A stretch of 64,000 nt of DNA from CAYGDP01 sp964348665 (GCA_964348665.1 CAYGDP010000006.1:1-64000), one strand, 5' to 3'; shown: positions 20,292-29,889, numbered from the stretch's first letter. Notes: generated by a model from the sequence alone, not told the origin. Made by a program: numbers and translations.

Positions 20292-21004
20292 TTGATTGGA
20301 TGCCCCTTAAAAAACTCCCAAATCTTCGCGTTCACGTCGGCTTTGTGCGCCCAGAAATGGCCGAGACCCGCGACTTCGAGGTATTCGACGGTATGACCGG
20401 CTTTCTTGTAGACATCGTGGGCTTTGCTGCCTTCTTCGACCTTAACCAGCTTGTCGTCGGCGCCGTGGATGATGAACACGGCGTATTTCTGCTTGGCGTT
20501 GATGCCGCGCGCGGCGAGGAGGCCGAGGCCGCCCGAATGCGGGGCAATGGCGGCGATTTTGTCGGAGCGCTGCGAGGCGAGAATGTTGCAGAAATACGCG
20601 CCGTTGGACATGCCCGTGGCATAAATACGCTTGGGATCAATTTTGTAGTCGGTGGTAAGTTTCGCGAGAAGCACGTCGAAGTACGGCAGATCGGGATTTT
20701 TTTCGACGATAATCCACCAAGCGTTGTTGAGTCCCTGCGGATAGACGAGAATGAATTTCTCCTTCTTCGCCAGAGCGTCCAGCTGGGTGTAAACGGGCAT
20801 CATGTCTTTGCTGTCAATGCCGAATCCATGAAAGGCAAACACCAACGGAGCAGGTTTCGACAAATCTACCGAATCAGGCACGACAAGGCGATACAGGCGT
20901 TCCTTGCCGCCGACGGTGAGTTTTTCGTTGGCAAAGACGCCGTGTTTTGGCTCGTTTGCGGAGACGGCGGCGGCGAACAAAAGCAGTGCAAGCGCATTTT
21001 TCAT
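20288..21004 (-). CDS. Secreted esterase of the PHB depolymerase/LpqC type
   Basis: An alpha/beta hydrolase of 238 residues with a signal peptide (MKNALALLLFAAAVSA). The nucleophile motif is GMSNGA, with an oxyanion-region FAFHGFG, an acid in IIHGADD and the catalytic histidine in GLGHFW. The family includes feruloyl esterases and PHB depolymerases. The substrate is unknown. The start at 21004 is set by the signal peptide, although the frame opens at 21034. Confidence 0.85.
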   Translation of the reverse strand: MKNALALLLFAAAVSANEPKHGVFANEKLTVGGKERLYRLVVPDSVDLSKPAPLVFAFHGFGIDSKDMMPVYTQLDALAKKEKFILVYPQGLNNAWWIIVEKNPDLPYFDVLLAKLTTDYKIDPKRIYATGMSNGAYFCNILASQRSDKIAAIAPHSGGLGLLAARGINAKQKYAVFIIHGADDKLVKVEEGSKAHDVYKKAGHTVEYLEVAGLGHFWAHKADVNAKIWEFFKGHPIK

Positions 21005-21179
21005 ACTGGCGAAACCGTAGCACATGCCACCCACATTGTCACCCTGAGCGCCAGTGAAGGGTCTCTGCTGTTTCGGGCGGCAAAAGGCAGAGATTCTTCG
21101 CTTCGCTCAGAATGACAGAAGGAGGCCGCCGAAAAATTCGCGTGCATTCGCGTCCATTCGCGGTTAAAAAACTTCCGCG

Positions 21180-22704
21180 ATGCCTAAACGTACCGACATC
21201 CATAAAATCCTGATCATCGGCAGTGGCCCGATCGTGATCGGCCAGGCTTGCGAGTTCGACTATTCCGGCACGCAGGCCTGCAAAGCCCTGCGCGAGGAAG
21301 GTTACAAAGTCGTGCTGGTCAACTCCAATCCCGCGACCATCATGACCGATCCCGAATTCGCCGACGCGACCTACATCGAGCCGATCACGCCCGATATCAT
21401 CGAGAAAATCATCGAACGCGAAAAACCCGATGCCCTTCTTCCGACTCTCGGCGGCCAGACGGGGCTGAACACGGCGATGGCGCTCTGGCGGAAAGGTGTG
21501 CTGCAAAAGCATGGCGTCGAGATGATCGGCGCGAAAGCCGAGGCCATCGAGAAAGGCGAAGACCGACTTAAATTCAAAGAAGCAATGATCAAGATCGGTC
21601 TCGATGTCCCGCAGAGCGGCATCGCTCACACGCTTGAAGAGGCGCGCGCCGTCGAGCAAAAAATTGGTCGTTTCCCGCTCATCATTCGCCCGGCGTACAC
21701 GCTCGGCGGCACAGGCGGCGGCGTGGCGTACAACCGCGAAGAATATGAAGCGATGGCGCAGCGCGGCATCGAAGCGTCGCCCGTGAGCGAGATCCTCATC
21801 GAAGAATCGCTGATTGGCTGGAAAGAATTTGAGACGGAAGTCATGCGCGACCGTGCCGACAACTGCGTCATTATTTGCTCCATCGAAAACTTCGACCCGA
21901 TGGGCGTCCACACGGGAGATTCCATTACCGTCGCCCCAGTGCAAACGTTGACCGACAAAGAATGGCAAATGATGCGCGACGCCAGTTTCGCCTGCATCCG
22001 CGAGATCGGCGTTGAGACCGGCGGCAGCAATATCCAGTTCGCCGTGAACCCCGAGAACGGCCGGATGACCGTCATCGAAATGAACCCGCGCGTGTCCAGA
22101 AGCTCAGCGCTCGCCAGCAAAGCAACCGGATTTCCCATCGCGAAAATCGCCGCCAAACTCGCCGTCGGCTACACGCTGGATGAAATCCCAAACGACATCA
22201 CCAAAACCACGCCCGCCAGTTTTGAGCCGACCATTGATTATTGCGTCGTAAAAATCCCGCGGTTTGCCTTCGAGAAATTCCCGCAAGCCGACCCGATCCT
22301 GCCCACGCAGGTGAAATCGGTCGGCGAAGTGATCGCCATCGGGCGCACGTTCNNNNNNNNNNATTTTAGGCGTCTCGATGAAGTCCGTCGGGGAAACCAT
22401 GGCGATCGGGCGCACGTTCAAGGAAGCGTTGCAAAAGGCGCTGCGCGGCCTCGAAATCGGCGCGTACGGCCTCGGCGGCGGACGCTGGGGCGGTCAGCGG
22501 GAAATCCGTGACCGGGCCGAGATCGAGCGCAAACTCATCACCCCTTGCGCTGAACGAATCTTTTATATTCGCCACGCGCTCCGCGCCGGATTTTCGCTCG
22601 ACGACATCCATCGGCTCACCCGCATTGATCCGTGGTTCCTCCACAACATCAAGGAACTGGTGGATTGCGAGGATGAATTGGTGGCCGCGGGGCATGAGGC
22701 TTAA
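21180..22704 (+). CDS. carB: Carbamoyl-phosphate synthase large subunit, N-terminal half, broken by an assembly gap
   Basis: MPKRTDIHKILIIGSGPI and the ATP-grasp motifs (RPAYTLGGTGGG, EMNPRVSRSSALASKATG) identify the carboxyphosphate half of CarB. The reading frame meets 10 Ns at 22353-22362. After them the sequence resumes with MKSVGETMAIGRTFKEAL, which repeats the last ~14 residues before the gap. The two contig ends therefore overlap instead of leaving missing sequence. The gene stops at ~505 residues, about half of a full CarB, as in split CarB systems. The other half is not in this window. Confidence 0.88.
22353..22362. other. Assembly gap (10 Ns)
   Basis: Ten unknown bases join two contigs inside carB. 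The 42 bases on each side are homologous but not identical (AAATCGGTCGGCGAAGTG versus AAGTCCGTCGGGGAAACC), as expected if contigs from two strains were joined. Confidence 0.95.
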
Positions 22705-22775
22705 AAACGGACTCCCAGCGAACTTTCGCAAAAACTTTTCTTTTTCTGGTCGGTCATTGCGATTATCATCGGGTT

Positions 22776-23747
22776 GTGTCCAGGCCAATTCCCATCGCAC
22801 TTTTGGTAGACGACAGTTGTCCGTTGATACATGTGTTTCGGAATCACTGGGAGGACGTGCATCATCGGGCGCCCGAGACGAAGGATGGGCGGCGCTTGTT
22901 GGATTTCATCCCTAACAGTTTTCTCGACGCATTTTGCGATGTGTGCGATCTGTGGGGGATCGCCGGAAAATTCACCATTGTCCCGGCTCCCGCCGGGATG
23001 GGTGATGTCGTGCGAGGGATCCAGGGATTTTCTCCCGAAGAAACAAGCGCGTGGATCGCGACGACAAAGCGGCGGCTTGGAAAGCGGTTCGATTTCACAC
23101 CCGAAGGCATTACTCATAATCTTGCAGTGGATTTGGCGACGGGCGACATGCTTACGGTTGGCGAGAATGAATGGTCGCAGACTCAAACGCGCGCGACGTT
23201 GACACCGTATTTGACGCGTGAACTGGAATTATTGAAAGCCGCAGGGGTGGACGCGAATGGTTTTACGTCGCCGTGGGTGTTTGGAATCCAGTGCGAGACG
23301 GAATACATCCTTGCGATGGCGGAGGCGCAGCGGAAGGTCTACGGACGCGAGTCGAGTTGGTATTTTCTGCACATGCTTTGGAACGAGCCGAGCGCGCGAC
23401 CGTGGGTGGCGCACCAGGACGAGCGCGGGCGTTTGATTTCGATCCCTGCGACCGTGCCGGATTTGTGGTGGGAGACGATAGACAATCAGAATGCCGATCC
23501 AGCGGACATTGGGCGTCGGCTTTACGAAAAAACCTGCGGGGTCGTCGCGGCTGGCGGTGCGGCTATCGTATTGACGCATTGGCAATCGCTTTTTTCCAAC
23601 GGACTACCGACGGGACTGGCCGCGCTGGATGATTTTGGCCGACGGATTGCCGACGATGGCCGATTTGAATGGGTGAAATGCTCGGACATGGCTGCGGCGA
23701 CTCCGGATAACGCGAAGCGGGTGGGGGCAAAATCCATCGGCGAGTAG
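22776..23747 (+). CDS. Polysaccharide-deacetylase-like barrel protein
   Basis: A 323-residue soluble protein starting IPIALLVDDSCPLIHV, where the DD pair and the later ITHNLAVD and VLTHWQSLF resemble the metal and catalytic regions of NodB-type (beta/alpha) barrels. It does not match a classical deacetylase throughout. It has no signal peptide. I regard it as a carbohydrate-related hydrolase-like protein of unknown substrate. trpA follows 40 bases later. Confidence 0.55.
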   Translation: MSRPIPIALLVDDSCPLIHVFRNHWEDVHHRAPETKDGRRLLDFIPNSFLDAFCDVCDLWGIAGKFTIVPAPAGMGDVVRGIQGFSPEETSAWIATTKRRLGKRFDFTPEGITHNLAVDLATGDMLTVGENEWSQTQTRATLTPYLTRELELLKAAGVDANGFTSPWVFGIQCETEYILAMAEAQRKVYGRESSWYFLHMLWNEPSARPWVAHQDERGRLISIPATVPDLWWETIDNQNADPADIGRRLYEKTCGVVAAGGAAIVLTHWQSLFSNGLPTGLAALDDFGRRIADDGRFEWVKCSDMAAATPDNAKRVGAKSIGE

Positions 23748-23787
23748 CGCGATTGCTTTGCCGCGCAGAACTTTGTAGAGTGGGCGC

Positions 23788-24588
23788 GTGAATCGGATTG
23801 ATGCCGCATTTCGGCGATTGCGACTGCAACGGCAAAAGGGATTGGTCGCCTACATGACGGCGGGGGACGCTGGATTGGTGACGACCGCGAAGCTTCTGGG
23901 AGCGTTCACGCGCGCGGGAGTTGACGTTGCCGAGTTGGGGGTGCCATTCAGCGACCCGCTGGCGGATGGTGTGGTGAACCAGAAAGCCGCGGAACGAGCG
24001 CTCCAGTGCGGGACGACATTGGCGAAAATATTGGCCTTGGTAAAAAAGTTCCGGCGGAACGGCGGCGCGCTTCCCATTGTGCTGTTCACCTATTTCAATC
24101 CCGTGCATCGTTACGGCGTGGCGCGATTCGTTCGTGACGCGGCGACGGCGGGTGTGGATGGCGTGCTGATGTTGGACTTACCTCCAGAAGAGGAGTCGTC
24201 GTACGAGGATTTGATTCGCGACAAGAACCTGAAACATATCCGTCTGATTGCGCCCACCACGCCGGAAGAACGCATGGCGCGCATCGCGCGCCGCGCCAGT
24301 GGATTCATCTATTATGTCTCGCGGGAGGGCGTGACGGGAATGCAAAAAACTCTCTCGGCCTCGATCGAGCCGCGCGTGGCGATGATTCGGCGGTATGCGC
24401 GCGCCCCAATCGCAGTTGGGTTTGGTATCTCGACTCCCGCGCAGGCCAAGGCGGTCGCGGCGACCGCTGATGCGGTCGTGGTGGGCAGCGCGATCGTGAA
24501 TCGGATTGAAAAATTTGGCGGGAACGCCCGGGTGGTCGGCGAAGTGGAACGGTTCGTTCGCTCGCTGTCGAGGGCGATCCTGCGGTGA
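23788..24588 (+). CDS. trpA: Tryptophan synthase alpha chain
   Basis: A 266-residue barrel enzyme that cleaves indole-3-glycerol phosphate to indole and glyceraldehyde 3-phosphate. The signature VAELGVPFSDPLADG contains both catalytic residues (the glutamate and the aspartate). YMTAGD and GFGISTPAQ (phosphate site) are also present. It normally works as a complex with TrpB, which is not in the window. The start is GTG at 23788. Confidence 0.96.
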   Translation: MNRIDAAFRRLRLQRQKGLVAYMTAGDAGLVTTAKLLGAFTRAGVDVAELGVPFSDPLADGVVNQKAAERALQCGTTLAKILALVKKFRRNGGALPIVLFTYFNPVHRYGVARFVRDAATAGVDGVLMLDLPPEEESSYEDLIRDKNLKHIRLIAPTTPEERMARIARRASGFIYYVSREGVTGMQKTLSASIEPRVAMIRRYARAPIAVGFGISTPAQAKAVAATADAVVVGSAIVNRIEKFGGNARVVGEVERFVRSLSRAILR

Positions 24589-24619
24589 TTGGAAAACGAT
24601 AACGAAGGACGATATTCTT

Positions 24620-25735
24620 ATGAAGAAAGACAAAGGCGGAAATTTTTATGCGGTTGTATTGGCGGGGGGCGGCGGTCAGCGGTTTTGGCCGTGGAGCCGT
24701 GCCGATCAACCGAAACAGTTGTTGCCGTTCGTTGGCAAACCGTATCCAAATGGCAAAACCCTGATGGAAACGACCCTGGCGCGAATCAAACCACTTTTCG
24801 ACCCGGACCACACCTTGCTGATTACCACCGAGCAGCTCGCTCCAAAGCTGGCGAAGTTGTTGCCCAAAGTACCCCGCGAAAACATCGTGGCCGAACCAAT
24901 GGGTCGAAACACCGCCGCGGCCGTCGCGCTCGGCGCAACGCTGGTGCAGTCGCGCGATCCGCAAGGGGTCATGGCGGTGTTGCCGGCGGATCACCTGATC
25001 AACGACGAAAAACGGTTTCTGCAGGTTCTCCATGACGCCGGTGAGTTGGCGGCAAAAAACCCGTTGCTCATCACGATTGGAATCAAGCCAACCGATTCCA
25101 ACCCGGCCTACGGCTACATCCACGTGGGCGACGAATTGCCGCTTGGCAAAAAAACCCACTTCTATCGCTCCCGCCGTTTCATTGAGAAACCGGACGAAGA
25201 CCGCGCGCGCGGATTTGTCTCCAGCGGCGAGTACCGGTGGAACGCGGGAATTTTTGTCGGTTCCGTGATGAGTTTCTCGCAGGCGTTCGGCGATTTCGCG
25301 CCCGACCTCTACGCCGCCTGCGGACGCTGGAGCGCGGCGATCGGAAAAAAGAATTTCGAGAGCGTGTTGCGCAAGGAATATGAGCCGCTCAAATACATCT
25401 CCATTGATCATGCCGTCATGGAGCGCGCCGTCAATGTGATCGTCGCGGAGGCGGACATCGGTTGGGACGATCTCGGCTCATGGGCGGCGTACGCGCGTCA
25501 GCTCACCCGCGACGAACAAGGCAATGCGTTGCTGGGAAACGTCGTGGCCGCCGACGCGCGCGATTGTCTGATTATCGCCTCTGGCAAAAAGCCGATTGCG
25601 TTGGCCGGTGTGTCGGGCGTGGTCGTTGTCGAAACCGACGACGCCATCCTGGTCACTCACAAACGGCAAGCGCACAAGGTTAAAAACCTCGTTGCCAAAC
25701 TTGCCGAAGAAAGCTCGACGAAGAAATTGATCTGA
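24620..25735 (+). CDS. manC: Mannose-1-phosphate guanylyltransferase
   Basis: A 371-residue nucleotidyltransferase making GDP-mannose from mannose 1-phosphate and GTP. The pyrophosphorylase signature VVLAGGGGQRFWPWSR with the catalytic region QPKQLLPFVG is at the N-terminus. EPMGRNTAAAVAL and FIEKPDEDRA are further family motifs. The short C-terminus shows a single-function enzyme (no isomerase domain). The start at ATG 24620 is preferred because the upstream frame runs into trpA. It overlaps ruvX by 1 base. Confidence 0.93.
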   Translation: MKKDKGGNFYAVVLAGGGGQRFWPWSRADQPKQLLPFVGKPYPNGKTLMETTLARIKPLFDPDHTLLITTEQLAPKLAKLLPKVPRENIVAEPMGRNTAAAVALGATLVQSRDPQGVMAVLPADHLINDEKRFLQVLHDAGELAAKNPLLITIGIKPTDSNPAYGYIHVGDELPLGKKTHFYRSRRFIEKPDEDRARGFVSSGEYRWNAGIFVGSVMSFSQAFGDFAPDLYAACGRWSAAIGKKNFESVLRKEYEPLKYISIDHAVMERAVNVIVAEADIGWDDLGSWAAYARQLTRDEQGNALLGNVVAADARDCLIIASGKKPIALAGVSGVVVVETDDAILVTHKRQAHKVKNLVAKLAEESSTKKLI

Positions 25736-26190
25736 TGAGCGACCCGGTCAATCCGAACCTTCGTGAGATTACGAGAATTTTGGCTGTGGACTACGGCGCA
25801 AAGCGCGTCGGGCTTGCCATGAGCGACGAAACCAAAACGATCGCCAGCCCGCTCACGCAACTCAATGTCGAATCCGACGCCGATGCGGTCGAGAAAATCG
25901 TGGGCGCGATTGGCGATCGCCAAGTGGAGCGAGTTGTCGTGGGACTTCCCCGGAACATGGACGGCAGTTATGGTCCGCAGGCGCAGAAAGTTCAGATGTT
26001 TATCGAAAAACTCCGCGAAAAAATGGCCGTTCCCATTGAGACCTGGGACGAACGGCTGACCACCGCCGCCGCCGAGCGCGCGATGTTGGAGGCGGATTTG
26101 AGCCGAGCGAAACGCAAAGAGCGACGGGATAAAATCGCCGCGCAGATTCTCTTGCAGAGTTATTTGGATGCGCGGTCGTTTAATCGTTGA
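25735..26190 (+). CDS. ruvX: Holliday junction resolvase-like / pre-16S rRNA nuclease YqgF
   Basis: A 151-residue RNase H-fold protein with LAVDYGAKRVGLAMSD (catalytic aspartate), VVGLPRNMDGSYG, and a late WDERLTTAAAERAM. The family completes 16S rRNA 5' processing and is essential in many bacteria. The ATG overlaps the manC stop. Confidence 0.93.
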   Translation: MSDPVNPNLREITRILAVDYGAKRVGLAMSDETKTIASPLTQLNVESDADAVEKIVGAIGDRQVERVVVGLPRNMDGSYGPQAQKVQMFIEKLREKMAVPIETWDERLTTAAAERAMLEADLSRAKRKERRDKIAAQILLQSYLDARSFNR

Positions 26191-26297
26191 ATCGTTAATT
26201 GGTTAAATCGGAAATGAACAAACAGTCATCGCGACGCCGGAAACGCCCTTGTGGCGCTACCGTTTCAACGATTCAACGGTTTAACGCTTTATCGAAT
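26177..26297. repeat. Dispersed inverted-repeat element, copy 3
   Basis: Left arm around 26177-26203 (GTTTAATCGTTGAATCGTT) and inverted right arm around 26261-26286 (AACGATTCAACGGTTTAAC), about 60 bases apart. It belongs to the same family as the two gaps in the tRNA array and covers the presumed 5' end of truA. Confidence 0.7.
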
Positions 26298-27089
26298 TTC
26301 CGAGTCAACCTCGCCTACGATGGCACTGCGTATGCAGGCTGGCAGGTGCAACCGAACGGCTTGACGATACAGGAGGTCTTGGAGAAAGCGTTGGAAAAAT
26401 TGTCTGGTCAGCGCGTCGTCGCCCATGGATCGGGTCGCACCGACGCTGGAGTTCATGCGGAAGGGCAAGTCGTCAGCTGCCAGCTACCCACCGACGGCCG
26501 TCGATGGCGGCCTAAAATTTTGCAAAAGGCTCTGAATGCGATATTACCCCACGACATCCGTGTGTTACGAGTAGCGAGCGTTCCGCCGAAGTTTCACGCG
26601 CGATTCTCGGCGAAGAGAAAAACCTATCGCTACCAGGTTTACTGCGGTCGAGTAATGAATCCGTTTATGCGCCGGTACGCGCTCCATCATCCCAAGCCAC
26701 TCGACCTAGCGGCCATGCGGCGGGCGGCAAAGTTATTTGTAGGGAAGAAAAACTTTGCGGCGTTGAGCGCGAATCCCCAGCGAGCCGTCGAAAGCACCGT
26801 GCGACGCGTGACGCGATGCAGCGTGCAGCATGATGGCATGATGATTTTGATCCGCGTTACCGCCGATGGTTTTCTTTACAAAATGGCGCGCACGATCGCC
26901 GGCGCCCTCATCAAAGTCGGCCAAGGCGAGGTTACGCTTGATGAGTTGCGTTCTTATTGGCGGGACGGTCGGCGCACCTCGTTGATCGAGACGGCTCCGG
27001 CTCACGGGTTGATTCTGGAAAAAGTGACTTATGGACGAGTGGCTGCCAATTCCCGCCAGGCGGCGCGAGAGAGAAGGCCGCGGTTGTGA
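26214..27089 (+). CDS. truA: tRNA pseudouridine(38-40) synthase
   Basis: TruA makes pseudouridine at tRNA positions 38-40. The catalytic GSGRTDAGVHA is near residue 75, with the N-terminal FRVNLAYDGTAYAGWQVQ and the C-terminal GFLYKMARTIAGAL. About 30 residues precede the normal TruA start and are encoded by the dispersed repeat. The nearest ATG is 26214 and none lies closer to the domain, so the repeat appears to supply the translated N-terminus. The 3' end overlaps the convergent flavoprotein gene by 61 bases. Confidence 0.9.
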   Translation: MNKQSSRRRKRPCGATVSTIQRFNALSNFRVNLAYDGTAYAGWQVQPNGLTIQEVLEKALEKLSGQRVVAHGSGRTDAGVHAEGQVVSCQLPTDGRRWRPKILQKALNAILPHDIRVLRVASVPPKFHARFSAKRKTYRYQVYCGRVMNPFMRRYALHHPKPLDLAAMRRAAKLFVGKKNFAALSANPQRAVESTVRRVTRCSVQHDGMMILIRVTADGFLYKMARTIAGALIKVGQGEVTLDELRSYWRDGRRTSLIETAPAHGLILEKVTYGRVAANSRQAARERRPRL

Positions 27090-28141
27090 AAAAAGATGGC
27101 GCGCGCGAACGATTGGAAGATCGGCGAGGCAAGCACGTGATCGTAGAGCCGATGAGGCAGCGGCATGTCCAGCGTCCGACGAAGCAGGCGTTTGAAGAGG
27201 AAACTTGGCACTTCATCGCTCAACACTTGCGCGGGCTGGGGGCCGCCGTCGAGCAGATGATCGCTGATGGCTTGGCCCGCGCGACGTCCAAAGTGGAGCG
27301 CCGTGTGGATGCCGCCGGCAGTGAGCGGCGAAACCAAGCCCGCAGAGTCGCCGACTAATAATACGCCGTCGCGTCCGAGCGGATGCACGGGACCGCCAAC
27401 GGGAATCAAGCCACCTCGCCGGTCCACGATCTTGGCAAAGCGAAAATCGAAGACTTCATGCAACCGTCGCACGAACAAATCCACGTTGGGACGCGCAGGC
27501 GGACGACAAGCCAGGCCGATTTGCGTGATGCCGACACTGGGAACGACCCAGCCGATATACCCGCGTGCTAATTCGGAATCGAGAAAGACGTGCAAACGAT
27601 CCAGATCCACGCCGCTGACCCCTTCGTACTCCGCTTCCATCCCGACGAGGAATTTTTGGTTTTGGCCGAGGCCGAACTCGCGCGCAATGCGGGATTGCGC
27701 GCCGTCCGCGCCGACGAGGAGCTGGCAGCTTAAGTCTGCGCCTTCCAGCCAGAATCGTCCGCGATCCCAACGCGCGCCGCGGTAGTCGGTATCGGTTAGA
27801 ATCGTTGCGCCGGCGTCTTCCGCCTCGGTGGCCAGCCAGCGCATCAATCGTGGCGTGTCGGTGGCGAGAAAATAGTATCCCGGACTGACAAGGTCAACGG
27901 AGCGAAGCGAGGGTGCGTAGAGGCGGACGCCGTGGATTTTGCGGGTGAGATCGTCAGGCACGTCCCATGTATCGGCGACTTCCTTGACGAGAATGCCTGT
28001 GGTGTGGGGGACTTCGCCCACGTCGCGTTTGCGTTCGAGCACGACGGTGCGAATCCCGCGAGTGGCGGTTGCTCGCGCGCACGCCAACCCCGCAAAACTC
28101 GCTCCGACAACTCCAACTTTAAAATAAGTGCCGTCCGTCAC
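27029..28141 (-). CDS. FAD-dependent oxidoreductase, geranylgeranyl-reductase family
   Basis: A 370-residue flavoprotein of the GG-red/UbiH-like group. The N-terminal Rossmann motif is VGVVGASFAGLACARA, the middle motif LLVGADGAQSRIA, and the late FAD motif GVLLVGDSAGLVSPLTAGG. Such enzymes reduce prenyl chains or oxidise small aromatics. The substrate is unknown. It faces truA and overlaps its last 20 codons. Confidence 0.88.
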   Translation of the reverse strand: MTDGTYFKVGVVGASFAGLACARATATRGIRTVVLERKRDVGEVPHTTGILVKEVADTWDVPDDLTRKIHGVRLYAPSLRSVDLVSPGYYFLATDTPRLMRWLATEAEDAGATILTDTDYRGARWDRGRFWLEGADLSCQLLVGADGAQSRIAREFGLGQNQKFLVGMEAEYEGVSGVDLDRLHVFLDSELARGYIGWVVPSVGITQIGLACRPPARPNVDLFVRRLHEVFDFRFAKIVDRRGGLIPVGGPVHPLGRDGVLLVGDSAGLVSPLTAGGIHTALHFGRRAGQAISDHLLDGGPQPAQVLSDEVPSFLFKRLLRRTLDMPLPHRLYDHVLASPIFQSFARAIFFHNRGLLSRAAWRELAATRP

Positions 28142-28252
28142 GAATTAATGGGTAAGAATACACGAAGTTGGCAAAATTTCCAGCGTTGAATGGCGGGCGG
28201 AAGCGTGATAGGAAAGGTCTGATACGTGAACCCGTAAGAAAGGGAACGACCG

Positions 28253-29191
28253 ATGAAAACCAGAATTCTTTTGACGGCGCTTTCAACCTTTTGCCTTGCT
28301 GCCGCCGCCCATGCCCAGGGAAAAATTGAGGCGACAGACGACGCGTTTTCGAACATCGTGAAGAAAAACGCCCCGATCGAAAAAGTCGCCGGCGCCTTGA
28401 AATTCACCGAAGGCCCGCTCTGGGTCGCCGAGAAAAAAGAACTCTGGTTCAGCGATATCCCCTCCAATCGCATAGTTCTCTGGACGATGAAACCGGAAGG
28501 ACCGATGCTCGTTTCGTTCCGTCATCCCAGCGGGCAATCCAACGGTCTGACACTCGATAAACAAGGCCGACTTGTCGCTGCCGAACACGCCAACCGTCGC
28601 ATCAGCCGAACCGAGGCCGACGGGACAGTTGTTACGCTCGCTGATAAATTCGAGGGTAAACAACTCAACAGTCCCAACGATGTCGTCGTGAAAAGTGATG
28701 GCGCAATTTATTTCACCGACCCGCCCTATGGCGTGGACGCCAAGAAGCGCGAGATTAATTTTCAAGCAGTCTGGCGGATTTCGCCCGATGGCAAAACGCT
28801 GACACCGCTCGTCAAAGATTTCAAAAAACCTAATGGGCTTGCCTTCTCGCCCGATGAAAAAGTGTTGTATGTGGCGGACACCGAGGGCGCGATTCGCGCG
28901 TTTGACGTGGCGATGGACGGCTCGCTGACGAACGACCGCGAGTTTGCTAAACACGGCGGCGGCGACGGAATGAAAGTGGATGTTGAGGGCAATGTCTATG
29001 CCACGGGCGAAGGCGCCGTGGTCGTTTATGATCCCAGCGGGAAACGCCTCGGCAAAATCATTCCTCCGGAAGGCCCCGCCAACTGCGCCTTCGGCGGCGA
29101 CGACTGGAAGACATTATATATGACCGCGCGCACAGGGTTGTATCGAGTGAGAGTCCAGATCGCCGGAGTGAAAATTGAAAGGAGTAATTAA
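28253..29191 (+). CDS. SMP-30/gluconolactonase family protein, secreted
   Basis: A 312-residue six-bladed propeller lactonase with a signal peptide (MKTRILLTALSTFCLAAAAHA). FTEGPLWVAEKKELWFSDI provides the metal-binding glutamate. LNSPNDVVVKSDGAIYFTD and PNGLAFSPDEKVLYVADT are the remaining propeller signatures. It probably hydrolyses a sugar lactone in the periplasm. The next gene starts directly at its stop codon. Confidence 0.92.
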   Translation: MKTRILLTALSTFCLAAAAHAQGKIEATDDAFSNIVKKNAPIEKVAGALKFTEGPLWVAEKKELWFSDIPSNRIVLWTMKPEGPMLVSFRHPSGQSNGLTLDKQGRLVAAEHANRRISRTEADGTVVTLADKFEGKQLNSPNDVVVKSDGAIYFTDPPYGVDAKKREINFQAVWRISPDGKTLTPLVKDFKKPNGLAFSPDEKVLYVADTEGAIRAFDVAMDGSLTNDREFAKHGGGDGMKVDVEGNVYATGEGAVVVYDPSGKRLGKIIPPEGPANCAFGGDDWKTLYMTARTGLYRVRVQIAGVKIERSN

Positions 29192-29464
29192 ATGTCCTTA
29201 CCACCTGAATTTGGGGATAAACTAATCGAGAAGCTAACCGAGCGCGGGGTTCAAATAAAATGTGAACTCTGCGGGCAAAATAGCTGGGCGATAGTGGACC
29301 AAGCCGTTTCCGTTCAGATTACTGACTTGTCGGGGGCATTCAAGATTCCGCCACCACAAATTCCTTGCGCTGGGCTCGTGTGCAATAAGTGCGGAAATCT
29401 GCGTCTCTTTGCGCTAGGAGCGCTCGACCTCTTACCAAAGTCAATCGGGGAGGTGCAAAAATGA
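29192..29464 (+). CDS. Small zinc-ribbon protein
   Basis: A 90-residue protein with two CxxC knuckles (CELCG near residue 24 and CNKCG near residue 65), typical of a zinc ribbon. It begins at the base after the lactonase stop and overlaps the next gene by 4 bases. Composition and codon use are more AT-rich than the flanking genes. No function can be assigned. Confidence 0.6.
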   Translation: MSLPPEFGDKLIEKLTERGVQIKCELCGQNSWAIVDQAVSVQITDLSGAFKIPPPQIPCAGLVCNKCGNLRLFALGALDLLPKSIGEVQK

Positions 29465-29889
29465 ATCATTCTACTAAATCTGGCACACGTTCCTTCATTC
29501 ACTACGAGCCTGAACGTATTGATTACGCAGTCACGGGCGAAGAACTTGAAAAACTTCGAGAAGGAACGGAGACATTATGGAAAGATGTATGCCTCGTTGC
29601 GATTGCACTCGGCGTTCCGTGTTTTATTAATGCCATTGCGGATACCATGAAACAGGAGGCATTTTCTTTAACTCTTTCGATGTTTCTCAACTATCTTTTT
29701 GGTGTGCTTGGCATTGTATTTGGCGTAATTTTTGGTGTTGCTTGGTACAAAGCTTATGCGCGTTCTAAATTATTATTGGATAAGATTAAACTGAAGCCGA
29801 AAATGGAAATCGTACCAAAGACTGTCGACGTCGGAGCGCTACCAGAGGCTCACTTGGCCAAGGCGGCGGAAGAAAAACCTACCGCCTAG
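29461..29889 (+). CDS. Two-helix membrane protein
   Basis: A 142-residue protein with two membrane segments (VCLVAIALGVPCFINAIA and FLNYLFGVLGIVFGVIFGVAW) and a charged C-terminal tail. The ATG at 29461 overlaps the stop of the zinc-ribbon gene, which suggests that they act together. The pair is AT-rich and stands apart from its neighbours. Confidence 0.6.
   Translation: MNHSTKSGTRSFIHYEPERIDYAVTGEELEKLREGTETLWKDVCLVAIALGVPCFINAIADTMKQEAFSLTLSMFLNYLFGVLGIVFGVIFGVAWYKAYARSKLLLDKIKLKPKMEIVPKTVDVGALPEAHLAKAAEEKPTA

Noticed and set aside
22353..22420. Frameshift or pseudogene in carB
   Set aside because: The break coincides with ten Ns, and both sides are intact CarB sequence overlapping each other, so it is an assembly artefact.
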